Positions 27,656 through 37,953 of a stretch of 64,000 bases of DNA are shown in pieces; the first letter of the stretch is position 1, and each line of letters starts with the position of its first letter. A model generated the notes under the pieces. It worked only from the letters and a program-made list of their open reading frames with translations. It was not told the DNA's origin and made no database searches. Position numbers and translations under genes: made by a program. The stretch lies in contig CACNWV010000001.1 of NCBI GenBank assembly GCA_902624195.1, positions 56,783 through 120,782 of the forward strand, in the 5' to 3' direction. This DNA comes from an uncultured Pelagibacteraceae bacterium. Its GTDB lineage: Bacteria; Pseudomonadota; Alphaproteobacteria; Pelagibacterales; Pelagibacteraceae.

Positions 27656-28819
27656 ATGAATATACACGAACATCAAGCTAAAGAAATTTTAAAAGAATTT
27701 GGAGTTTCAGTTTCAAATGGTATCGTTATTTACTCCTTAGATGAAATTCAAGATAAAATCTCTAGATTGAGTAGTAATTCGTACGTTATAAAAGCTCAAA
27801 TTCATGCTGGTGGAAGAGGCAAAGCCGGAGGTGTAAAGTTAGTCAACAATCTTAAAGATCTTGAGATAGAGGTAAAAAAAATGTTTGGAAAAACTCTGAT
27901 TACCAATCAAACTGGTCCTCAGGGAAGAGAAGTAAAAAGAGTCTATATCGAGGAAGCATCAGAAATTTTAAAGGAGTTATATTTATCATGTTTAGTAGAC
28001 AGGGAGTCCGCAAAAATTGCGTTTATAAGTAGCACAGAGGGAGGTATGGATATTGAAAAAGTCGCAAAGGAGACACCTCAAAAAATATTGACGAATCTTA
28101 TAGATTTTAAAAGTGAAGGTCCAAGTGATGAAGAAATAGACAATATTATTTCAATATTTAAATTAAATTCTCAACAAAAAACTTTTGGAGCCAAACTAGT
28201 TAATTCACTATACAAAATTCTCACACAAAAAGATGCAAGTTTGATTGAAATCAACCCGTTAATAATTAATAAAGAAAATAAAATTATCTGCTTAGATGCA
28301 AAAATGAATTTTGATGATAATGCAATTTTTAGAAGACCAGAAATTTTAAAATTACGAGACTTAAACGAGGAAGAGCCTGCTGAAATCGAGGCAAGTAAAC
28401 ATGATCTTGCTTATATTAAACTTAACGGATCTATTGGATGTATGGTAAACGGGGCGGGCTTAGCTATGGCTACAATGGATATAATTAAATTATATGGCAA
28501 AGAACCAGCGAATTTTTTAGATGTTGGGGGAGGAGCATCAAAAGAAAAAGTGACAGCTGCATTTAAATTAATTTTAGCTGATCAAAATGTGAAAGGAATA
28601 CTAATAAATATTTTTGGAGGAATCATGAGATGTGATGTATTAGCTCAAGGAGTCGTAGACGCTGCAAAACAAGTAAATTTATCGGTACCCCTTGTAGTAA
28701 GGTTAGCTGGTACAAATTTTAAAGAAGGAAAAAAAATTTTAGACGGATCAGGTCTAAAAATCCTATCAGCCTCCGATTTGAATGATGCAGCAAAAAAAAT
28801 TACAGAGGCAATTAAATAA
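27656..28819 (+). CDS. sucC: Succinyl-CoA synthetase beta subunit
   Basis: ADP-forming succinyl-CoA ligase, beta subunit, with an ATP-grasp domain. 'MNIHEHQAKEIL', nucleotide residues in 'YVIKAQIHAGGRGKAGGVKL', and the C-terminal 'GGGASKEKVTAAFKLIL...IFGGIMRCDVLA' are diagnostic. 387 residues is normal. The 55 bases upstream are shared with the divergent island gene and hold a TATAAT at 27614-27619 without a convincing -35 box; an independent promoter is expected because the upstream operon converges elsewhere. Confidence 0.98.
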   Translation: MNIHEHQAKEILKEFGVSVSNGIVIYSLDEIQDKISRLSSNSYVIKAQIHAGGRGKAGGVKLVNNLKDLEIEVKKMFGKTLITNQTGPQGREVKRVYIEEASEILKELYLSCLVDRESAKIAFISSTEGGMDIEKVAKETPQKILTNLIDFKSEGPSDEEIDNIISIFKLNSQQKTFGAKLVNSLYKILTQKDASLIEINPLIINKENKIICLDAKMNFDDNAIFRRPEILKLRDLNEEEPAEIEASKHDLAYIKLNGSIGCMVNGAGLAMATMDIIKLYGKEPANFLDVGGGASKEKVTAAFKLILADQNVKGILINIFGGIMRCDVLAQGVVDAAKQVNLSVPLVVRLAGTNFKEGKKILDGSGLKILSASDLNDAAKKITEAIK

Positions 28820-29695
28820 ATGCCAGTTTTAGTAAATAAAAATACCAAAGTAATTTGCCAAGGTTTTACCGGAACTCACGGAACTTTCCATTCAGAACAA
28901 GCCTTAAAATATGGAACAAAATTAGTTGGTGGAGTAACTCCAAAAAAAGGTGGACAAACTCATTTAAATTTACCTGTATTTAATACTGTACAAGAGGCAA
29001 AAGATAAAACCTCAGCAAATGCAACAATGATTTATGTACCACCAAAATTTGCTGCTGCAGCTATAATAGAAGCTATTGAAGCTCAAATAGAATTAATAGT
29101 TTGCATTACTGAAGGAATACCAATTTTAGATATGCTGCAGGTAAAGAAAATTTTAGATAAAAGTAAATCAAGATTAGTAGGACCGAATTGCCCTGGAGTG
29201 ATCACTCCAGAGGAGTGTAAAATTGGAATTATGCCAGGAAATATTCATAAAAAAGGATCAGTTGGTATCGTTTCAAGATCCGGTACATTGACGTACGAGG
29301 CTGTGGCTCAAACATCTGAAAATAATATGGGGCAATCAACTTGTATAGGTATTGGCGGTGATCCTATTAATGGAACAAATTTTATCGATTGCTTAGAGCT
29401 TTTTCTAAAAGATGAAGAAACAAAATCTATCGTGATGATTGGAGAAATAGGGGGCACGGCCGAGGAGGAAGCAGCAGAATTTTTAAAAAGAGAAAAGATT
29501 AAGAAACCAACAGTTGGTTTTATTGCCGGTTTGACCGCTCCACCAGGCAGGAGAATGGGTCATGCAGGAGCAATAATTTCTGGTGGCAAAGGTGGAGCTG
29601 AAGAAAAAATAGAGGTTATGAAATCCGCAGATATAATTATCTCAAAATCACCTGCAGATATTGGAAAAACACTATTTAATAAACTAAATGGTTGA
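28820..29695 (+). CDS. sucD: Succinyl-CoA synthetase alpha subunit
   Basis: CoA-binding subunit whose phosphohistidine lies in '[21 protein letters not shown]'. The CoA-binding N terminus '[19 protein letters not shown]' and '[21 protein letters not shown]' are intact. 291 residues is normal. The start immediately follows the sucC stop. Confidence 0.98.
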   Translation: MPVLVNKNTKVICQGFTGTHGTFHSEQALKYGTKLVGGVTPKKGGQTHLNLPVFNTVQEAKDKTSANATMIYVPPKFAAAAIIEAIEAQIELIVCITEGIPILDMLQVKKILDKSKSRLVGPNCPGVITPEECKIGIMPGNIHKKGSVGIVSRSGTLTYEAVAQTSENNMGQSTCIGIGGDPINGTNFIDCLELFLKDEETKSIVMIGEIGGTAEEEAAEFLKREKIKKPTVGFIAGLTAPPGRRMGHAGAIISGGKGGAEEKIEVMKSADIIISKSPADIGKTLFNKLNG

Positions 29696-29724
29696 TTTTT
29701 ATTAATTTATGTTAAAATAAATTA

Positions 29725-32622
29725 ATGTCATCGTCAGATAACAATACAACTTTTAAAAAAACTTCTTTCTTAACAGGAATTAATTCTGAATTTATTAATC
29801 AATTTTACTCTGATTACTTGTCTGACCCTAGCTCTTTACCATCAAGTTGGAAAAATTTCTTTGAAGGCCTTAGTGAAGATGAAAAACTTATTCTTAACGA
29901 TTTAAATGGCCCTAGTTGGTCGCCTGGAAAAAAAATTAAAAAAATTGACATCTCATTTAATCAGCTGGACTCTGAAAAAGAAAAAAAAGGCTCAAATGAT
30001 TTAGATTTAGGTTCAATTAAACAGGCTTCACAAGACTCAGTTCGAGCTATCATGTTAATTAGAGCTTTTAGAATTAGAGGTCATCTAATTGCTAATTTAG
30101 ATCCATTATCGCTTCAAAAAAAAGATGAACATCCTGAGTTAAAACCAGAGTCTTATGGCTTTACCGAAAAAGATTATCAAAGAAAAATTTTTTTAGACGG
30201 AGTTCTTGGTCTTCAATATGCAAATTTAAGACAAATAATTGAAATTCTTAAAAAGACTTACTGTTCAACAATAGGATATGAATTTATGCACATGGGAGAT
30301 CCAGATGAAAAAGCTTGGATAAGAAATAGAATTGAAGGCCCAGAAAAAAATATTTTTTTTACCAATAACGGAAAAAATGCAATCTTAAATAAAATTATTC
30401 AAGCAGAAGGTTTTGAAAAGTATCTACATGTTAAATTTGTTGGTACAAAAAGATTTGGTTTAGACGGAGGAGAGTCGCTAATTCCAGCTCTTGAGCAAAT
30501 TATAAAAAGAGGCGGGAATCTTGGCGCTAAAGAGATTAAAATCGGAATGCCACATAGAGGTAGGTTAAATGTTTTGGCAAACGTAATGGGAAAACCTTTT
30601 AAAGCAATATTTAGTGAATTTTTTGGAAAGTCAGTAAATGCTAGTAAAGATTTTGAGGGAGATGTAAAATATCATTTAGGCGCTTCCTCTAACAGAGAGT
30701 TTGACGGTAATCTTGTTCATATTAGCTTGACAGATAATCCCTCACATTTAGAAGCTGTAAACCCTGTTGTATTAGGGCAAGTAAGAGCAAAACAATTTTT
30801 TCACAAAGATAAGGAAAGAAAAAAAGTTATACCAGTACTCATGCATGGTGATGCTGCATTTGCTGGTCAAGGGATTGTTGCAGAATGTTTTGCAATGTCA
30901 GGTTTACCTGGTCATAATATTGGTGGCACAATACATATTATTGTTAATAATCAAATTGGATTTACGACAGCACCAAGGTTTGCTAGATCGTCTCCATATC
31001 CTTCTGATGTAGCGAAAATTGCACAAGCTCCAATATTTCATGTAAATGGCGATGACCCTGAAGCAGTAGTTCATTGCGCAAAGATAGCTACAGAATATAG
31101 ACAAAAGTTTAATCGCGACGTAGTGATAGATATGGTTTGTTATAGACGTTATGGTCATAACGAAGGCGACGAGCCGTCTTTTACACAACCACTCATGTAT
31201 AAAAAGATCAAATCACACCCATCAACTCTTTCTATATATGGAAAAAAATTAACAAATGATGGTCTTACTTCAAGTGAAATTTTACAAAACAAAAAAATAC
31301 AATTTAAAAAATATTTAGAGAGAGAATTTGAATCTTCAAAAAATTATAAATCTGAATTGAAATGGTTTGATGGTGTTTGGTCAAGATTTAAACCAGGTTT
31401 AGGAAAAGATAAAAGAGGTGAAAGTGGAGTTGAGCTAAAAAAGTTAATTAATATAGGTAAAAAAATATCAACTATTCCTGAAAATTTTAATGTTCATCGA
31501 ACATTGAAGAGAATTTTTGAGGAAAGATACAATATTTTTGATAAAACTAAAAAGATTGACTGGTCTACCGCCGAGAATTTGGCTTTTGGAACGCTTCTTA
31601 CAGATGGCTTTTCTGTAAGGTTATCAGGTCAAGACTCTGGTAGGGGAACATTCAGCCAAAGGCATGCAGTCTTAAGAAATCAAGATAATCATGAAAGATT
31701 TATTCCACTCAATAATATCCAAGCTAATCAAAAAAATTTTGAAATCATTGATAGTTTGCTATCTGAACTTGCAGTTTTGGGTTTTGAATTTGGTTATTCC
31801 CTGTCAGAACCAGAAACACTTGTTCTGTGGGAAGCGCAATTTGGCGATTTTGCTAATGGCGCACAAGTGATAATTGATCAATTCATAACCTCGGGAGAGT
31901 CTAAATGGGGTAGAGCTAGTGGTTTGGTAATGTTACTGCCGCATGGTTATGAAGGTCAAGGACCAGAACACTCTTCAGCAAGACTAGAAAGATTTTTACA
32001 GCTTTGCGCTGGCGAGAATATCCAAGTAGTTAATTGCACCACTCCATCAAATTACTTTCATGTACTTAGAAGACAAATGCACAGAGAATTTAGAAAACCA
32101 TTAGTAGTAATGACACCTAAATCTTTATTAAGACATAAAAGATGTATTTCTGATATTTCTGAGTTTTCAACTAAAAGTACTTTTCATAGAGTTCTAGAAG
32201 ATGATGCTTACATTATAAAAAATAATTTGATTTCATTAAAAAAAGACAACAAAATAAAAAAAGTCGTTATGTGTTCGGGAAAGATATATTATGATCTTAT
32301 TGAAGCTCGACAAAAAGAGAAAAATGGAAATATCGTATTTGTGCGTTTAGAACAGTTATATCCCTTTCCAGCTAAAACACTAGCAAATGTCCTTAAAAGG
32401 TACAAACACGCAAAATTTGTTTGGTGCCAGGAAGAACCAAAGAATATGGGTGCATGGAATACAGTGAGAAACTACATAGACAGAACTCTAGATATGATAA
32501 ATTTAGGAGATATTCACGTAAAATATGTGGGTAGACAGGCTTCTTCGTCAACTGCGACTGGAAATGCAAACAAACACCTTGCACAACAAAAAGAAATATT
32601 AGAAAAGATAGTTAAAAGTTAA
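29725..32622 (+). CDS. sucA: 2-oxoglutarate dehydrogenase E1 component
   Basis: Thiamine-diphosphate decarboxylase of the 2-oxoglutarate dehydrogenase complex. The N-terminal E2-binding segment 'FLTGINSEFINQFYSDYLSDPSSLPSSWKNFFEG' is typical of Rhodospirillum/Rickettsia-type SucA. The ThDP/Mg motif is 'HGDAAFAGQGIVAECFAMSGLPGHNIGGTIHIIVNNQIGFTT'. 965 residues is full length. It begins 29 bases after sucD; no separate promoter is clear. Confidence 0.98.
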   Translation: MSSSDNNTTFKKTSFLTGINSEFINQFYSDYLSDPSSLPSSWKNFFEGLSEDEKLILNDLNGPSWSPGKKIKKIDISFNQLDSEKEKKGSNDLDLGSIKQASQDSVRAIMLIRAFRIRGHLIANLDPLSLQKKDEHPELKPESYGFTEKDYQRKIFLDGVLGLQYANLRQIIEILKKTYCSTIGYEFMHMGDPDEKAWIRNRIEGPEKNIFFTNNGKNAILNKIIQAEGFEKYLHVKFVGTKRFGLDGGESLIPALEQIIKRGGNLGAKEIKIGMPHRGRLNVLANVMGKPFKAIFSEFFGKSVNASKDFEGDVKYHLGASSNREFDGNLVHISLTDNPSHLEAVNPVVLGQVRAKQFFHKDKERKKVIPVLMHGDAAFAGQGIVAECFAMSGLPGHNIGGTIHIIVNNQIGFTTAPRFARSSPYPSDVAKIAQAPIFHVNGDDPEAVVHCAKIATEYRQKFNRDVVIDMVCYRRYGHNEGDEPSFTQPLMYKKIKSHPSTLSIYGKKLTNDGLTSSEILQNKKIQFKKYLEREFESSKNYKSELKWFDGVWSRFKPGLGKDKRGESGVELKKLINIGKKISTIPENFNVHRTLKRIFEERYNIFDKTKKIDWSTAENLAFGTLLTDGFSVRLSGQDSGRGTFSQRHAVLRNQDNHERFIPLNNIQANQKNFEIIDSLLSELAVLGFEFGYSLSEPETLVLWEAQFGDFANGAQVIIDQFITSGESKWGRASGLVMLLPHGYEGQGPEHSSARLERFLQLCAGENIQVVNCTTPSNYFHVLRRQMHREFRKPLVVMTPKSLLRHKRCISDISEFSTKSTFHRVLEDDAYIIKNNLISLKKDNKIKKVVMCSGKIYYDLIEARQKEKNGNIVFVRLEQLYPFPAKTLANVLKRYKHAKFVWCQEEPKNMGAWNTVRNYIDRTLDMINLGDIHVKYVGRQASSSTATGNANKHLAQQKEILEKIVKS

Positions 32623-33939
32623 ATGTCAGAAAAAATCACAGTGCCAACATTAGGCGAGTCAGTTACCGAGGCTACAGTTTCAAAATGGCTTAAGTCTCAA
32701 GGAGACAAAGTTACCGCAGACGAACCTATAGTGGAGTTAGAGACAGATAAAGTGAACGTTGAAGTTCCAGCTCCTTCAAACGGAGTTCTTGGCAGTATAG
32801 CTGTTAAGGAAGGTGAAACTGTTAATGTTGGATCATTATTAGGGACCATAAGTCAGAATATAAGTCAAGATTTTAAATCTAAAGAGTTAAAAAACTACCA
32901 ACCTCCAAAAAAAATTTTGAAAAAAGAACCAAAACTTTTTGAGGAAGATAAATCAAAATTGCAACAAAAGAAAATAGGTAAAGCTAAATTAGAGGAGCCA
33001 GTCTTAAAATTGGAGGATGAAAGTTTAGATAAAGAAGAAGAGCCATTAATTTTAAAAGATGTTCATAAAGAAAAAGTCAAAGAAACTAAAATTTCACCAG
33101 CAGCACGTAAAATGGCATCAGAAGCAAATGTGAATATTGATAAAGTCCAAGGGACTGGAAAAAATGGTGTTATTTTAAAAGAGGATGTCATGAGCTTAAT
33201 GGGTTCTAGGCCATCCCCATCGGAAAGGAAAATCAAACATGGTCCTGAGGAAAGAGTTAAGATGACAAGGTTAAGATTAACAATAGCTAAGAGACTAAAA
33301 GAGGCCCAAGAAAACGCTGCTATGTTAACAACTTTCAACGAGGTGGACATGAGTGAAGTAATTTCAATGAGAAATCAGTATAAAAATGAATTTCAAAACA
33401 ACTATGGTGTTAAACTCGGCTTCATGTCATTTTTTGTTAAAGCTTGTGTAATTGGATTAAAAAACTATCCTGCGATTAACGCAGAAATTCAAGGAGAAGA
33501 AATAGTTTACAAAAATTATTATAATATCAGTATTGCAGTTGGAACTGACAGGGGTTTAGTTGTTCCAGTTTTAAGAGAAACTGATGAAATGTCTTTTGCT
33601 GATATTGAAAAAAATATCGGGGATTTAGGACAAAAAGCTAAAGATGGAAAGATAACAATTGAAGATTTACAGGGAGGCACTTTTACAATTACAAATGGAG
33701 GTATTTATGGATCAATGCTTTCAACACCAATACTTAACCCACCACAATCTGCGGTGTTAGGCATGCATAACATTATAGAAAGACCAATTTCAATAAATGG
33801 AAATGTGGAGATAAGACCAATAATGTACTTAGCTTTATCTTATGATCATAGAATAATTGACGGTAAGGAGGCTGTATCTTTTTTAAAAATTGTTAAAGAG
33901 TGTTTAGAACAACCTAAAAGACTCTTTTTAAATATTTAG
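32623..33939 (+). CDS. sucB: 2-oxoglutarate dehydrogenase E2 (dihydrolipoyl succinyltransferase)
   Basis: Core E2 enzyme. One lipoyl domain with the lipoyl-lysine in '[14 protein letters not shown]' (~residue 43), a Lys/Glu-rich linker, an E1/E3-binding domain '[34 protein letters not shown]' (~155-190) and the catalytic domain ending in the active-site motif '[17 protein letters not shown]'. 438 residues. It starts immediately after the sucA stop. Confidence 0.98.
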   Translation: MSEKITVPTLGESVTEATVSKWLKSQGDKVTADEPIVELETDKVNVEVPAPSNGVLGSIAVKEGETVNVGSLLGTISQNISQDFKSKELKNYQPPKKILKKEPKLFEEDKSKLQQKKIGKAKLEEPVLKLEDESLDKEEEPLILKDVHKEKVKETKISPAARKMASEANVNIDKVQGTGKNGVILKEDVMSLMGSRPSPSERKIKHGPEERVKMTRLRLTIAKRLKEAQENAAMLTTFNEVDMSEVISMRNQYKNEFQNNYGVKLGFMSFFVKACVIGLKNYPAINAEIQGEEIVYKNYYNISIAVGTDRGLVVPVLRETDEMSFADIEKNIGDLGQKAKDGKITIEDLQGGTFTITNGGIYGSMLSTPILNPPQSAVLGMHNIIERPISINGNVEIRPIMYLALSYDHRIIDGKEAVSFLKIVKECLEQPKRLFLNI

Positions 33940-33940
33940 G

Positions 33941-35341
33941 ATGCAAAATTTTGATTTATTAGTAATTGGTGGAGGACCCGGTGGTTATGTGTGCGCGATC
34001 AGAGCTGCACAACTCGGCTTAAAAGCTGCATGTGTCGAATCTAGGGGTGCGTTAGGTGGAACTTGTTTAAATGTAGGCTGTATACCTTCAAAAAGTTTAT
34101 TAAATCTTTCTGAAAATTTTATAAAAGCAAAAAAAGATTTTAATCATCAAGGAATAGAAATTGACGGTATTAAACTAAATATTGAAAAAATGATGTCAAA
34201 TAAAAATAAGTCAATCCAAGTACTTACTAAGGGTGTAGAATTTTTGTTTAAAAAAAATAAAGTGACATACATAAGGGGCAAGGGTGTTTTATTTTCACCA
34301 AATGATGTTGTGGTCTATGATAATAATAAGAAAACTAGTTATAGCGCAAAATACATTGTAATAGCTACAGGATCAGCAGTAGCATCTTTACCAGGGGTTG
34401 AAATAGATGAGAAAAATATTGTTTCATCTACTGGAGCATTATCACTTAATAAAGTTCCTAAAAAGTTAGCTGTGATTGGAGGAGGTTATATTGGCTTAGA
34501 AATGGGATCAGTATGGTCTAGGTTAGGCTCTGAGGTAACAGTAATAGAATATCTTGATCATATTACACCAGGAATGGATAGAGAGATATCAAATGAGTTT
34601 AAAAAAATTTTAATAAAGCAGGGTATAAAATTCAAATTAGGCTCAAGAGTAAATACGGTGAAAAGCATTAGCTCGGGAGTTTCAATAAACTATACAGACA
34701 TCAAAACTTCAAAAAATGAAATAGAAGATTTTGATAAAGTTTTAGTTTCAGTTGGTAGAAAGCCATATACCGAGGGTCTGAATTTGTCAAAAGTAGGTGT
34801 CAAAAAAGATAAAAAAGGCAGAATCGAAGTTGATAAAAAACTACAAACTTCAATCAAAAATATTTATGCTATCGGCGATGTTGTAAAAGGGCCTATGCTG
34901 GCTCATAAAGCTGAGGAAGAAGGAATTGCGGTTGCCGAAATTTTAGCTGGTCAGGCAGGTCATGTAAATTACGATGTAATACCAGGTGTAATCTACACAT
35001 CTCCAGAGGTCGCTACAGTTGGAAAAACAGAGGAACAATTAAAAGATGAAAAAAAAGCCTATAAAGTTGGTAAATTCCCTTTCATGGCTAATTCCAGAGC
35101 GAAGGTAAATAATGAAACTGAGGGATTTGTAAAAATATTAGCAGACAGCGAGACTGATAAGGTATTAGGAGTACACATTATTGGCCCACATTGTGGAGAC
35201 ATGATTGCAGAAATGGCTTTAGCTATGGAATTTGGTGCGAGTGCTGAAGATATCGCAAGAACTTGTCACGCACACCCTACTCATACAGAGGCTATAAAGG
35301 AAGCAGCATTAGCTGTTGATAAAAGACCAATTCATTTTTAA
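33941..35341 (+). CDS. lpdA: Dihydrolipoyl dehydrogenase (E3)
   Basis: Flavoprotein disulfide reductase that reoxidises lipoyl groups. FAD motif 'VIGGGPGGYVCAIRAAQLG', redox disulfide in 'GGTCLNVGCIPSKSLL' (~residues 43-48), NAD motif 'VIGGGYIGLEMGSVW', and C-terminal base 'CHAHPTHTEAIKEAAL'. 466 residues is normal. It closes the sucCDAB-lpd set and probably also serves the glycine cleavage or pyruvate complexes, an inference from family knowledge. Confidence 0.97.
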   Translation: MQNFDLLVIGGGPGGYVCAIRAAQLGLKAACVESRGALGGTCLNVGCIPSKSLLNLSENFIKAKKDFNHQGIEIDGIKLNIEKMMSNKNKSIQVLTKGVEFLFKKNKVTYIRGKGVLFSPNDVVVYDNNKKTSYSAKYIVIATGSAVASLPGVEIDEKNIVSSTGALSLNKVPKKLAVIGGGYIGLEMGSVWSRLGSEVTVIEYLDHITPGMDREISNEFKKILIKQGIKFKLGSRVNTVKSISSGVSINYTDIKTSKNEIEDFDKVLVSVGRKPYTEGLNLSKVGVKKDKKGRIEVDKKLQTSIKNIYAIGDVVKGPMLAHKAEEEGIAVAEILAGQAGHVNYDVIPGVIYTSPEVATVGKTEEQLKDEKKAYKVGKFPFMANSRAKVNNETEGFVKILADSETDKVLGVHIIGPHCGDMIAEMALAMEFGASAEDIARTCHAHPTHTEAIKEAALAVDKRPIHF

Positions 35342-35369
35342 TTAAAAAAAATTCTAATACTATCGATGC

Positions 35370-37313
35370 ATGAAAGCACAAGTATTGTTACCCAAAATCT
35401 TTAATTTCCCTTTTACATATAATTCTAGATTTAAAAATAAGATTGGGGACTTAGTAGAAGTCCCATTTGGAAAAAAAATGGAAGTCGGTGTCATTTGGAA
35501 AAACAATTACACAGAACCAAAAAAAATTAAAATTAGGAATATTAATAATATTACCGACTATGCAATTAATAAAAAATTAGTAGATTTTATTGAATGGTTC
35601 TCATCCTACAATATGGTACCGATTGGTCTTGTTTTAAAAATGGTTATTGGGGGATCAGACAAATTCATAAAAAAATATGACGATTTAATTAAAATTAAAA
35701 AGATAAAAAAAAAATTTTTTAAATTAAATTCTGAACAAAAACATGCTCTAGATATTTTAGAAAAAGAAAATAATAAATTTAATGTTGCAGTGCTACAAGG
35801 CACTACAGGCTCGGGTAAAACTTTAGTATATTTTGAAAGGATAAAAAAGATCATTAAAAAGGATAAACAGGCACTGGTTTTGTTACCAGAAATTTTTTTA
35901 ACAAACGAGTTCAAATCTAGATTTGGAGAATTTTTTGGCTTTGAACCGGCAATTTGGCATTCTAAAATATCTCCAAAACAAAAAAGGTTGATTTGGAAAG
36001 GGGTAATAAATAATAAAATTAAAGTTTTATTAGGCGCAAGATCTTCATTGCTTTTGCCTTTCAAAAAACTCGGGATTATTATAGTTGATGAAGAACATGA
36101 CATTTCTTACAAGCAAGATGATGGAGTAATTTATAATGCTCGTGATATGGCAATTTCTAGAGCACATTTTGAAAAAATTCCTATTCACTTGGTAACTTCA
36201 ATTCCGTCAATTGAAACATATAATAATATTTGTAAAAATAAATATAAGCATGTAAAAATTTTAAAAAGATTTAACAATAATCCACTCCCGGAAACTAAAA
36301 TTATAAATTTAAATATAAGTAAGCTGAAAAAAAAATTTATAGCTGAGGAAACAATCAATCTGGTAAATTTGCATTTAAGTAAAGGTGATCAAGTTTTATT
36401 TTTTATAAATAGACGTGGTTTCGCACCATATCTAATTTGTAAAAAATGTGGTTACAAACATGTTTGCCCGAATTGTTCATTATATTTGACTTATCATAAG
36501 ATTAGAAACAAAGTGATTTGTCATCACTGCTCTCTTGAAAAAAATATTAAAAAAAAATGTGATAAAAATAATGATTGTGAATTTATAATGTATGGCCCGG
36601 GAGTAGAGAAAATATTTGATGAAGCTAAACAAATTTTTCCAGACAAGGTTATAAAAATATTCTCAAGTGATTATTTTAAAACTAAGGAAAAAACAAAGAA
36701 AATATTTGATGAAATAAAAGAGAATAAAATTAACATTTTAATAGGCACTCAAATGATATCAAAGGGTTTTAATTTTCCAAAGTTAAATTGCATTGTGGTA
36801 ATAGATGCAGACTTTTCTGGAAGAGGGTATGATTTAAGGACAACAGAAAAAAATATTCAATTGTATCATCAGCTAAGTGGTAGAGCAGGTAGATTTAGCT
36901 CAAAATCATTAATAATTTATCAAACATCTAATCCTGAAGATTTAATACTCAATGAATTAATAAAAAACAAATCAGAAAATTTTCTCAAAAATGAACTTAT
37001 TTTAAGAGAGAAAAATCAATTACCACCTTTCGTAAGATTAATTGCAATAATTATTTCCTCAAAGGAGCAGAGCGCAAGTTTGCAAGCCGCAAGAGAAATT
37101 AAAATTAAATTAAAACAAATAAACAATCTTGAAATATTAGGCCCGGTTGATTCACCACTTTTGAAAATCAAAAAATATTTTAGGTCAAGGTTGCTAATTA
37201 AGTTAAATAGTCAGATTTTAATGCAAAAAAAAATAGCAAATGTCTTAAATAGGCTAAAAATTTCACCTAAAATTAAACTTAGGGTTGATGTTGATCCTAT
37301 GAATTTTGCTTAA
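35370..37313 (+). CDS. priA: Primosomal protein N' (replication restart helicase PriA)
   Basis: 3'-5' superfamily 2 helicase that reloads the replisome at collapsed forks. Walker A 'LQGTTGSGKTLVYF' near residue 145, Walker B 'IIVDEEHDISYK', and zinc-binding cysteines 'CKKCGYKHVCPNC' and 'CHHCSLEKNIKKKC' are visible, with 'MYGPGVEKI' and 'GTQMISKGFNFPKL' further on. At 647 residues it is shorter than E. coli PriA (about 730) with a reduced N-terminal 3'-DNA-binding domain. The Lys/Ile/Asn content is high. Confidence 0.95.
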   Translation: MKAQVLLPKIFNFPFTYNSRFKNKIGDLVEVPFGKKMEVGVIWKNNYTEPKKIKIRNINNITDYAINKKLVDFIEWFSSYNMVPIGLVLKMVIGGSDKFIKKYDDLIKIKKIKKKFFKLNSEQKHALDILEKENNKFNVAVLQGTTGSGKTLVYFERIKKIIKKDKQALVLLPEIFLTNEFKSRFGEFFGFEPAIWHSKISPKQKRLIWKGVINNKIKVLLGARSSLLLPFKKLGIIIVDEEHDISYKQDDGVIYNARDMAISRAHFEKIPIHLVTSIPSIETYNNICKNKYKHVKILKRFNNNPLPETKIINLNISKLKKKFIAEETINLVNLHLSKGDQVLFFINRRGFAPYLICKKCGYKHVCPNCSLYLTYHKIRNKVICHHCSLEKNIKKKCDKNNDCEFIMYGPGVEKIFDEAKQIFPDKVIKIFSSDYFKTKEKTKKIFDEIKENKINILIGTQMISKGFNFPKLNCIVVIDADFSGRGYDLRTTEKNIQLYHQLSGRAGRFSSKSLIIYQTSNPEDLILNELIKNKSENFLKNELILREKNQLPPFVRLIAIIISSKEQSASLQAAREIKIKLKQINNLEILGPVDSPLLKIKKYFRSRLLIKLNSQILMQKKIANVLNRLKISPKIKLRVDVDPMNFA

Positions 37314-37326
37314 ACTCAAAATTGGC

Positions 37327-37340
37327 AACTTGATCAAGTT
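37327..37340. promoter_or_regulatory. 14-base perfect palindrome upstream of atpH
   Basis: AACTTGATCAAGTT lies in the 81-base gap between priA and the ATP synthase operon. It could be an operator. It also contains TTGATC, which could act as a -35 box with a poor TACGAC -10 box 17 bases downstream. Neither role is certain. Confidence 0.35.
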
Positions 37341-37394
37341 ATTTTCTTGTGATACGACCTCAACATAATTTCACAAAAATTCAAACAATAAAAA

Positions 37395-37952
37395 ATGAGC
37401 ACTAATAAATCTTTCTCAATAGAAACTTCAGAAAGGTACTCACGTGCTTTATTTGACGTATGTAAAGAAGTGAACGAACTTGATAAAACTGAGAAAGATA
37501 TTAAAAACTTTCTATCTTTAATGAATTCAAGTTTAGAAATTAAGAATTTTTTAAGAGACCCTTCACAAAAAGTTCACAGTCAAAATAAAGTAATAAATTT
37601 AATATCAGATAAAATGAATTTTACAAAAAATTTAAAAAATTTTTTCTTTTTGCTGGTTGAAAAAAGAAGAATTTTTTTTGTAAAAAAAATATTAGATAGT
37701 TTTTTGACTTTATGTTCTAAAAAAAGGGGTGAAATAAAAGCTTCGTTAATTTCTTCCAAAGAATTATCTCAAAGTGAGCTTATTGAATTTAGTAAAGAGC
37801 TATCAACCTCAATAGGAGCAAACTTAAAATTTGATTACAAAATTGACGAAAAACTAATTGGAGGCTTCAAATTACAACTTGGAAGTTTCATGATTGATAC
37901 CTCAATTAAAAATAAACTAAAAAAATTTGAACAAGCAATGCTAGAAAGTTGA
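37395..37952 (+). CDS. atpH: ATP synthase F1 delta subunit
   Basis: Peripheral-stalk subunit linking F1 to the membrane sector. 185 residues, with N-terminal '[25 protein letters not shown]' and C-terminal '[40 protein letters not shown]', the family signature. It heads the alphaproteobacterial F1 operon atpHAGDC; the F0 genes are elsewhere, as is usual in this class. Confidence 0.97.
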   Translation: MSTNKSFSIETSERYSRALFDVCKEVNELDKTEKDIKNFLSLMNSSLEIKNFLRDPSQKVHSQNKVINLISDKMNFTKNLKNFFFLLVEKRRIFFVKKILDSFLTLCSKKRGEIKASLISSKELSQSELIEFSKELSTSIGANLKFDYKIDEKLIGGFKLQLGSFMIDTSIKNKLKKFEQAMLES

Positions 37953-37953
37953 A

